Source: Verrucomicrobiota bacterium
Lineage (GTDB): Bacteria; Chlamydiota; Chlamydiia; Chlamydiales; JAEYWL01
Assembly: GCA_023428915.1 (NCBI GenBank)
Contig: JAEYWL010000023.1
Span: forward strand, 1-12,174
Length of the DNA stretch: 12,174 nt
Direction: 5' to 3'
Numbering within the stretch: position 1 is the stretch's first letter; the number at the start of each line of letters is the position of its first letter. Made by a program: the position numbers and the translations under genes. The notes below the pieces were generated by a model. It was not told the DNA's origin. It worked only from the letters and a program-made list of their open reading frames with translations, and did not search any database. Below, in pieces: positions 7,356 through 12,174 of this stretch.

Positions 7356-8195
7356 ATGGAAGAAATAGAATTCAAGCTGCCCATGCTGGGTACTTTAGAC
7401 AAAGAGCAGGTTTTTGACTATTTTATCCTAAAGCTTACTTCACAATCAGCTCTCATCGCAATTCAGCCCGCTGCAGCCCTTATCAGCGATGCAGGAAATA
7501 GAGTGCAGCTGCATTTGGATGAGTACTTTTCCTTAGGCCCTAACCGATTTTTAGGAACTTTGCTTCCAGTTTCTCCGCAAGCTTCGCTGTACAAAGTAAA
7601 GTTCGCTCAGCCCCTTCCCGGGCACTTTATGTTTCAAAATAAAAGGCCTGCAACAGAAGCCCAAGTGATCCAGGAGATTATCGCTGTTTGCAAAAAACTC
7701 CTGCTTATCAAAGAGGGGATTAATGTGCACATGCAGCACTTAATTCCATTTTTTTCCCGCTTGTTGAATAAGTCTCAGCAAGAATATGGGGAAATCAAAG
7801 AGGCTTTTTTAGGTAAAATGCACGACAGAATCAAGCGTGATATCGATGTTTTACAGAACACTTATCGCGAATGTGCCGCTTCAGCCAAAACAACGGAATT
7901 CTTTCAGTGCCTTGATTTAGACCAGCTGAGGGAAGCATGCAAATCAGAATTGGATCACTTTCTTTTAAGGTCGTCTTGCAATGGAATTGCAAATCTGAAG
8001 GCCGTTTTAAAAGGTTCGGAAGATCCATTGGCCTATCGCTCATACCAAATGTATTTGCAGTCGGTGAAAAAATTAGAAAGCAACTTATACATGAACTATA
8101 ACAAGGTTGCGCTAGGCTATGCCGCCTACCTGAAAACGTTATTAAAACCCGACTTGCTACCCTCTAAGAGTCAGATTCGAGCTCTTAGAGGGTAG
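7356..8195 (+). CDS. Protein of unknown function upstream of the PAS kinase
   Basis: I do not recognise this 279-aa protein. About the first 95 residues alternate short hydrophobic strands (KLTSQSALIAI, RVQLHLDEYF, SLYKVKFAQP) and look beta-rich; residues 100-262 look helical and charged, with no membrane segment or signal peptide. The N-terminal part faintly suggests a PilZ-like barrel, but neither the RxxxR nor the (D/N)xSxxG motif is present, so I do not call it. The final 16 residues (264-279, from KPDLL to RALRG) are encoded entirely by the perfect hairpin at 8145-8207, so the natural C-terminus may have been replaced. It precedes the kinase gene by 31 bases and is likely co-transcribed with it. 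The Shine-Dalgarno site is poor. Confidence 0.65.
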   Translation: MEEIEFKLPMLGTLDKEQVFDYFILKLTSQSALIAIQPAAALISDAGNRVQLHLDEYFSLGPNRFLGTLLPVSPQASLYKVKFAQPLPGHFMFQNKRPATEAQVIQEIIAVCKKLLLIKEGINVHMQHLIPFFSRLLNKSQQEYGEIKEAFLGKMHDRIKRDIDVLQNTYRECAASAKTTEFFQCLDLDQLREACKSELDHFLLRSSCNGIANLKAVLKGSEDPLAYRSYQMYLQSVKKLESNLYMNYNKVALGYAAYLKTLLKPDLLPSKSQIRALRG

Positions 8196-8207
8196 CAAGT
8201 CGGGTTT
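8145..8207. repeat. 26-bp perfect inverted repeat (hairpin) across a gene's 3' end
   Basis: Bases 8145-8170 and 8182-8207 are exact reverse complements around an 11-base loop (8171-8181). The arms begin AAACCCGACTTG and end CTAAGAG. The preceding gene's stop codon (8193-8195) is inside the right arm. The left arm with its flank, TTAAAACCCGACTTG (8142-8156), matches the border motif TTAAAACCCAAGTTG of the window-edge elements at 13 of 15 positions. This suggests a compact palindromic element or two abutting element ends. It could also act as a transcription attenuator before the kinase; only TTT follows the right arm, and the minus strand has GGGTTTT. Confidence 0.75.
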
Positions 8208-8226
8208 AAACTAAACTTGGGATTTA

Positions 8227-10398
8227 ATGGACAATTTATTTCGAAGTTTTTTTAGGGCTGCGCAAGATGCCATTATATTTTGCGATCGGGCTGGAATAAT
8301 TCAATATTGCAATCCTGCCGCTGAAAAACTGTATCAATGGCCTACTGCCACATTAATTGGTTGCCAGATGGATTTATTGCTGATCGAAGAGCAGCAAAAT
8401 TGGTATGAGGCTATCTTAGAAAAAATTTATAAAGGAGAAGCTATCCTCCCTTATAAAGCGCAACGCAGGACGAGATTAGGCAAAATACTTGTTGTTTCAG
8501 TTAGTGCTTCGCCTATTTATAATCATGAGAAGGAGCTGGTTGGAGTTTTATTTATTGAAAGGCAGCCCAATGAACAGGAAAAAATAACGCACCTTGCACA
8601 AGAGCTTGTTAATAGAGTACCTGATGCCATGGTGTTAACCAATAACGACGGGGATATTCTATTATTGAACAGGCAGGCTGAAAAACTGTTTGGATATAAA
8701 AAAGAAGAGCTGCTGAACAAAAGGTTAGACATCTTATTGTCGGAAGAGCTTGCAAATATTTATAAAAACCAGCGCGAAAAAAGAAGAGCGGGAGAGATCG
8801 GCGAGGAACGGGAATTGCTTGGTAAAAAAAACGATGGCACAGAATTTCCTGTTGAAATCAACTTAAGCCCCATATTTTTTGAAGGGACTAAATATATTTC
8901 CGTTGCCATAAGAAATATTACTGCCCGTAAAAAAGGGGAAAAAAAGTTTCGCGATCTTTTAGAATCTGCCCCTGATGCAATGGTGATTCTCAGCCGCTCG
9001 GGGAAAATTGAAATGGTGAATACCCAGGCGGAAAGCTTATTTGGCTATAGTAGAGAAGAGATGATGCAGCAGCCAATTGAAGCCCTGGTGCCTAGCATTT
9101 TTACCCATCAAAATAAACTTTATCGCAGCCAATATTCAGATCAAAAGCTTAGCGAGATGGAGCCGGGGTTAAATATTTTTGCCCATACTAAAAGCGGCAA
9201 TATGGTTCCTGTCGAGATCTGTTTAAGCCCCATTGAGACGGAAAAAGGGGTATTAGTTTCTGCTGCTATCCGCGACATCTCTACCCGCAGGGCTATCGAG
9301 AAAGAATTGAGGATTAGCGAAAAACGGTTTAGATCCTTGGCTGAAAATGCCCGCGACAGCATCATCACTTTGACAAGTAACGGGCAAATTGTCACTTACA
9401 ATAAAATTTCAGAGAAAATGTTTGGCTTTAGCTCAAAGGAAGTAATAGGCAACGACCTGAATATCCTTTTCATAGACTACCATCCTCACTTAGTTTTAGG
9501 GCAGCTTGCTTACGAAAACAATGAAGAAAGCCAGCATAGTTATGTCCCTTATAAGACTTTGACAGCAAAGCGCCGCAACGGCAGCCATTTTCCTGTGGAA
9601 ATTTCCTTGAGCGAGATGGTACTGGAAAATGATAGGTTTTTTATCCTCATCACCCGGGACATTACAGAACGTGAAAAATTAGACAAACTTGAAAAAGAGT
9701 TTGTATCTACTGTAAGCCATGAATTAAGGACGCCCCTGACTTCGATTAAAGGTTCAATTGATTTATTGCTGGCAAACAAATGCGGGCCGGTTAATGAAAA
9801 AGTAAGCCATTTTTTAAGGATAGCCTCTAAAAATAGCGAGCGCTTGATCAGTTTAATCAATGAAATTTTGGATGTGGATAAAATAGAGTCAGGAAAAATG
9901 GACTGCCATATGGAGGATGTGGAATTGCATCTTCTTCTAAGGCAAGCAGTTGAGATGCATCAACCCTTTGCTCATAAGTTTGGAGTGAATTTAGAATTCA
10001 AGGAAGTTCAAATACCCCCGCCTGTATATGTATATGCCGATCCAAACAGGCTGACACAAGTGATTGCCAATTTCATTTCTAATGCCATTAAGTTTTCACC
10101 CAAAGGAGAAAGCGTTTTGGTAAGTTTTGAGGCAAAAGAGGGATATATTAAAATTTATGTGCAAGATCATGGTCCAGGAATACCCCATGAGTGCAGGGAT
10201 AAAATTTTTCACCGCTTTTCCCAAGTGGATTCTTCTAACAGCCGTACCAAAGGGGGAACTGGTTTAGGGTTGTATATCTCCAAGCTGATCATCGACAAAT
10301 TTGGCGGTAAAATAGGCATCCAAGATTCAGAAAAGGGCTCCATTTTCTACATCAAACTTAAGCAGCATAATCCTCTCCAACTAGTTTTAGAGCTATAG
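8227..10398 (+). CDS. Soluble sensor histidine kinase with four PAS domains
   Basis: The 723-aa protein has no membrane segment, so it should sense in the cytoplasm. Four PAS domains occupy roughly 1-115, 122-235, 240-355 and 363-480; the last three share the NRQAEKLFGY-type helix and end in the RDIT/RNIT motif before the next linker. HisKA follows with the phosphorylatable His498 in FVSTVSHELRTPL, then a complete HATPase: N box about 611-624 (N615/N619), G1 DHGPGIP (647-653), F box IFHRFSQ, G2 GGTGLGLYISK (676-686). No receiver or HPt is fused, so it needs a separate partner; the divergent operon offers two canonical receivers and an HPt. PAS ligands cannot be predicted. GGGA lies about five bases before the ATG; this initiation region sits 20 bases after the hairpin at 8145-8207. 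Confidence 0.92.
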   Translation: MDNLFRSFFRAAQDAIIFCDRAGIIQYCNPAAEKLYQWPTATLIGCQMDLLLIEEQQNWYEAILEKIYKGEAILPYKAQRRTRLGKILVVSVSASPIYNHEKELVGVLFIERQPNEQEKITHLAQELVNRVPDAMVLTNNDGDILLLNRQAEKLFGYKKEELLNKRLDILLSEELANIYKNQREKRRAGEIGEERELLGKKNDGTEFPVEINLSPIFFEGTKYISVAIRNITARKKGEKKFRDLLESAPDAMVILSRSGKIEMVNTQAESLFGYSREEMMQQPIEALVPSIFTHQNKLYRSQYSDQKLSEMEPGLNIFAHTKSGNMVPVEICLSPIETEKGVLVSAAIRDISTRRAIEKELRISEKRFRSLAENARDSIITLTSNGQIVTYNKISEKMFGFSSKEVIGNDLNILFIDYHPHLVLGQLAYENNEESQHSYVPYKTLTAKRRNGSHFPVEISLSEMVLENDRFFILITRDITEREKLDKLEKEFVSTVSHELRTPLTSIKGSIDLLLANKCGPVNEKVSHFLRIASKNSERLISLINEILDVDKIESGKMDCHMEDVELHLLLRQAVEMHQPFAHKFGVNLEFKEVQIPPPVYVYADPNRLTQVIANFISNAIKFSPKGESVLVSFEAKEGYIKIYVQDHGPGIPHECRDKIFHRFSQVDSSNSRTKGGTGLGLYISKLIIDKFGGKIGIQDSEKGSIFYIKLKQHNPLQLVLEL

Positions 10399-10447
10399 TG
10401 GGTATTAAGAGATCATAGTTTTACCATTTACCCATAAGTGCATTACG

Positions 10448-10558
10448 TGCCCGTGCCCGAAAATACATACTTTATCCCTAATTTCGTGTCCGATTTTGAT
10501 AACAGCTATAGCCTTGCAGTTAATTAGAGGACATAAGATTGTTTTTCGGGCACGGGCA
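10448..10558. repeat. MITE-like fold-back element, about 110 bp
   Basis: TGCCCGTGCCCGAAAA (10448-10463) and its exact reverse complement TTTTCGGGCACGGGCA (10543-10558) bracket about 80 bases. Inner parts are also roughly inverted (CTTTATCCCTAATT on the left against CTTATGTCCTCTAATT from the right strand), so the whole unit folds back on itself. The terminal 16-mers are GC-rich in an AT-rich gap. There is no coding content. It lies between the kinase and the damaged glycosyltransferase. The rest of the 10399-10632 gap shows only a weak 6-bp stem (TGGGTA/TACCCA, 10399-10434) after the kinase stop. Confidence 0.6.
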
Positions 10559-10632
10559 AGGAAAAGATGCGGGATTGACATTCTCGGAGGAAGTCGTTAT
10601 CGTTTAAAATTTGATTTTAATTCACAGATATA

Positions 10633-10791
10633 ATGCAGCCAAAGCCAGTTTGTTTAATTATTCCCAGCTATAATCCTACTGAAAGGCTTATAGAAATATT
10701 GTATGCGCTGACTCCCTTTGTGCTAATCCCACCCAACTTACTATGGGAGTCAGAAATTTCGGCAATTCAGTACCTTTTAGAAGTAAGATAG
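10633..10791 (+). pseudogene. N-terminal remnant of a GT2 (GtrB-like) glycosyltransferase
   Basis: From the ATG at 10633 the frame reads KPVCLIIPSYNPTERLIEIL and then ALTPFV, the typical opening of a family 2 glycosyltransferase. At about 10717-10725 the similarity ends, and the frame runs 20-odd meaningless residues to a TAG at 10789-10791. In the frame of the downstream gene, the sequence just before 10743 reads ANPTQLT and leads directly into MGVRNFGN, which is later GT2 sequence. The DGS and DxD catalytic parts are absent, so an internal deletion with a frame change has removed them. No Shine-Dalgarno site is evident before this ATG; TATAAT overlaps it. Confidence 0.7.
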
Positions 10792-11429
10792 GCAATCTAA
10801 TCACCTGTTGGATTGTTAAAATGATTGCTGGATTAAAGCTGACTGATACTCAGACGGGATTGCGCGGCCTTCCTTTATCCATACTGGCCCCTTTATTACG
10901 CATACCTGCTAAAGGCTACGAGTTTGAGTTGGACATGCTAATCTATTGTAAGAAAGAAGGAATAGGAATTCGGGAAGTGCCCATTCAAACCCTCTATTTT
11001 AATCAAAACAAAGCCTCGCACTTCAGACCCCTTTTTGATTCTATGAAGATTTATTTTGTGTTTATCAGGTTTGCTTTTTCCTCTATTTTGACGGCCATTG
11101 TCGATTACGCTATTTTTACGCTGACTTATCTCTTTATGCAAAATCTTTCTTTTAGTCAGGTGGCGGCGCGCAGCTTAGCCGGGTTATTAAACTTTACGCT
11201 TAATAAGAAAGCTGTATTTAACTCTAATGAAAACAATATGAGCTGTCTTTTGAAATATATTCTTTTAGTAGCAACAATGGGGGTTTTCTCTCATACACTC
11301 ATTTTAGCAATGATTTATTATCTGGAATGGAATATCTTTATTTCTAAACTTACTGCTGAAGGATTGCTATTTTTAGCAAGTTTCGCTATCCAACGAGACT
11401 TTATCTTTACCAAAAAAGCTGAAGCATGA
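10743..11429 (+). CDS. C-terminal GT2 remnant fused to a GtrA-like membrane domain
   Basis: Residues 1-100 are the end of a GtrB/dolichyl-phosphate-mannose-synthase-like catalytic domain: GVRNFGNSVPFRSKIGNLIT, then DTQTGLRGLP (35-44) and GYEFELDML (58-66). Residues 108-225 form a GtrA domain with about four membrane helices, ending in the typical FAIQRDFIFTKK. GtrA proteins are thought to help flip or transfer polyprenyl-phosphate sugars for envelope or O-antigen decoration. The catalytic N-terminus lies out of frame upstream (10633-10791) and the metal-binding middle is missing, so transferase activity is unlikely; the GtrA domain alone might still be made. The ATG at 10743 is simply the first in this frame after the break. 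The stop overlaps the next gene as ATGA. Confidence 0.75.
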   Translation: MGVRNFGNSVPFRSKIGNLITCWIVKMIAGLKLTDTQTGLRGLPLSILAPLLRIPAKGYEFELDMLIYCKKEGIGIREVPIQTLYFNQNKASHFRPLFDSMKIYFVFIRFAFSSILTAIVDYAIFTLTYLFMQNLSFSQVAARSLAGLLNFTLNKKAVFNSNENNMSCLLKYILLVATMGVFSHTLILAMIYYLEWNIFISKLTAEGLLFLASFAIQRDFIFTKKAEA

Positions 11430-12055
11430 ATTTAAAACAAACCGATTGGGATAACTACTATAGTAAACCTTACCAAACAGCCGCATTTACCCGTCAATTT
11501 ACTCGTCGCGTACTCGTGGACCTTATGCGCAAATATCACCCTATGCAATCCAGTTTGACTATTGCAGAATGGGGCGGGGGCAATAGCGCTTTCTTTGAAA
11601 ATATTTATGCTGCTATAAAGCCTGCCGAGTATCATTTGTTGGATAACAACCAGTTGGGACTGGACAAATTTTCTGAACGGATTGGACAGCGTGCGGGCGT
11701 AGCTCTTCATCAAGCTGATGTCTTAAATCCTCCTTGTAACCTTCAAGCTGATATTGTTTACAGCGTGGGGCTAATAGAACATTTTAATCCCCAGCAAACA
11801 GCACGGGCCATTCAGGCACACTTTACAATGGTCAAGCCCGGAGGCTTAGTCCTCATAACTTTTCCTACCCCCACATTCCTGTACCGAGCCACACGCCGTG
11901 TAGCAGAAGGTCTAGGGCAATGGATTTTCCATGATGAACGCCCTTTAGGATTCGATGAGGTGTTAAGTTCAATCCCTGCGACAGGCAAAGTCGTGCACCA
12001 GCAAATTCTATGGCCGCTTTTCCTGACTCAAGGAGTCATCGCTATCCAAACTTAA
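11426..12055 (+). CDS. Class I SAM-dependent methyltransferase, probably shortened at the C-terminus
   Basis: The 209-aa protein has a methyltransferase (Methyltransf_11/25-like) pattern: motif I in IAEWGGGNSAFF (46-57), acidic D73 in LLDNN for SAM ribose binding, HQADVLN (95-101), IVYSVGLIEHF (110-120) and KPGGLVLITFPTP (137-149). The substrate is unknown; pairing with a GtrA/GT2 gene suggests a sugar or lipid-linked sugar (inference). It starts in an ATGA overlap with the GtrA gene, so the two are co-translated. The final TAA (12053-12055) is part of the inward end of the right-edge element (12052-12077), so a few C-terminal residues have probably been lost or replaced. The core fold appears complete. 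Confidence 0.78.
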   Translation: MNLKQTDWDNYYSKPYQTAAFTRQFTRRVLVDLMRKYHPMQSSLTIAEWGGGNSAFFENIYAAIKPAEYHLLDNNQLGLDKFSERIGQRAGVALHQADVLNPPCNLQADIVYSVGLIEHFNPQQTARAIQAHFTMVKPGGLVLITFPTPTFLYRATRRVAEGLGQWIFHDERPLGFDEVLSSIPATGKVVHQQILWPLFLTQGVIAIQT

Positions 12056-12174
12056 AACCCAAGTTGTCCCCTAAATCTTAGCACAAGCTTAATTAGATAA
12101 TTGAGATGGCGCAGATAATGCCGAAGCCAAGGGTTCTTCCCCTTGGCAAGGCGTTAGATGCGTCAGATCGATTG
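12052..12174 (+). mobile_element. Probable insertion-element end, continuing off the right edge
   Basis: TTAAAACCCAAGTTG then CCCCTAAATC (12052-12077) repeats, in inverted orientation, the border motif at 99-125. Beyond it both ends share CCGAAG, a GCCAAG/CTTGGC hairpin and a GCGTT-containing tail at similar distances, though intervening sequence differs, so they look like related rather than identical elements. A short open frame from 12105 (MAQIMPKPRVLPLG) runs off the edge and is too short to identify. No transposase is visible. Confidence 0.5.
12126..12147. repeat. Subterminal hairpin in right element end
   Basis: GCCAAGGG (12126-12133) and CCCTTGGC (12140-12147) are perfect reverse complements around a TTCTTC loop. 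It lies about 73 bases outside the border motif, matching the position of the hairpin at 32-49 in the opposite element end. Confidence 0.45.

Noticed and set aside
7356..7640. PilZ domain in the unknown protein, which would restore c-di-GMP control
   Set aside because: Neither RxxxR nor (D/N)xSxxG is present; only a vague beta-strand pattern supports it.
10399..10434. Terminator after the kinase gene (TGGGTA/TACCCA)
   Set aside because: Six-base stem, 24-base loop and no T-tract; likely chance.
10629..10635. Promoter -10 box TATAAT before the glycosyltransferase remnant
   Set aside because: The hexamer overlaps the ATG itself, so it cannot serve as the promoter for that start unless the true start is further downstream.
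12105..12174. Start of a transposase gene at the right edge
   Set aside because: Only 23 codons are visible, much of it inside the hairpin sequence, with no recognisable motif; it does not match the left end's reading frame.
1..12174. CRISPR array, tRNA, rRNA or riboswitch
   Set aside because: I saw no regularly spaced direct repeats, no cloverleaf-like sequence with CCA-type end and no recognised aptamer core on either strand.

Overview
The window is bacterial, moderately AT-rich and densely coded. It carries two-component signalling genes, an envelope glycosyltransferase module, a broken toxin-antitoxin remnant, several fold-back repeats and what look like insertion-element ends at both edges. 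Start codons include likely GTG starts, Shine-Dalgarno sites are often weak, and repeat-driven gene decay is frequent. This gene mix would suit a host-associated lineage such as amoeba-associated Chlamydiae or a Legionella-like gammaproteobacterium, but no marker gene settles the taxonomy and I hold this loosely.

Layout. (1) 1-126: the inward-facing end of an element that continues off the left edge. It cuts off the 3' end of a HEPN (DUF86) gene. (2) 91-593, minus strand: an intact MNT nucleotidyltransferase (antitoxin type), followed with a GTGA overlap by the truncated HEPN toxin. (3) 611-785: a MITE-like inverted repeat just upstream of the MNT gene. (4) 856-7262, minus strand, read right to left: a membrane-anchored TPR protein, a BcsA-like processive glycosyltransferase without a PilZ domain, a stand-alone CheY-like receiver, an 803-aa STAS/HPt/receiver/degenerate-GGDEF protein, and an APC-family cationic amino acid permease. 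Overlaps and short gaps suggest one operon. (5) 7356-10398, plus strand, divergent from the operon: an unrecognised 279-aa protein whose end lies in a 26-bp perfect hairpin, then a soluble four-PAS histidine kinase. (6) 10399-10632: a second fold-back element. (7) 10633-12055, plus strand: a GT2 glycosyltransferase with its catalytic middle deleted and its remaining C-terminal part fused to a GtrA membrane domain, followed with an ATGA overlap by a SAM methyltransferase. (8) 12052-12174: a second, inverted copy of the element end seen at the left edge.

How the genes may work together (inference): the PAS kinase has a phosphorylatable His but no receiver of its own, while the divergent operon has two canonical receivers and an HPt domain but no kinase. 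The pair therefore looks like a split phosphorelay. Its likely output is the glycosyltransferase/TPR pair (surface polysaccharide) and possibly the permease. The GGDEF-like domain has lost the GGDEF motif and the glycosyltransferase lacks PilZ, so the locus resembles a c-di-GMP-controlled exopolysaccharide system rebuilt on phosphorelay and STAS control. The right-hand genes look like decaying lipid-linked sugar transfer functions.
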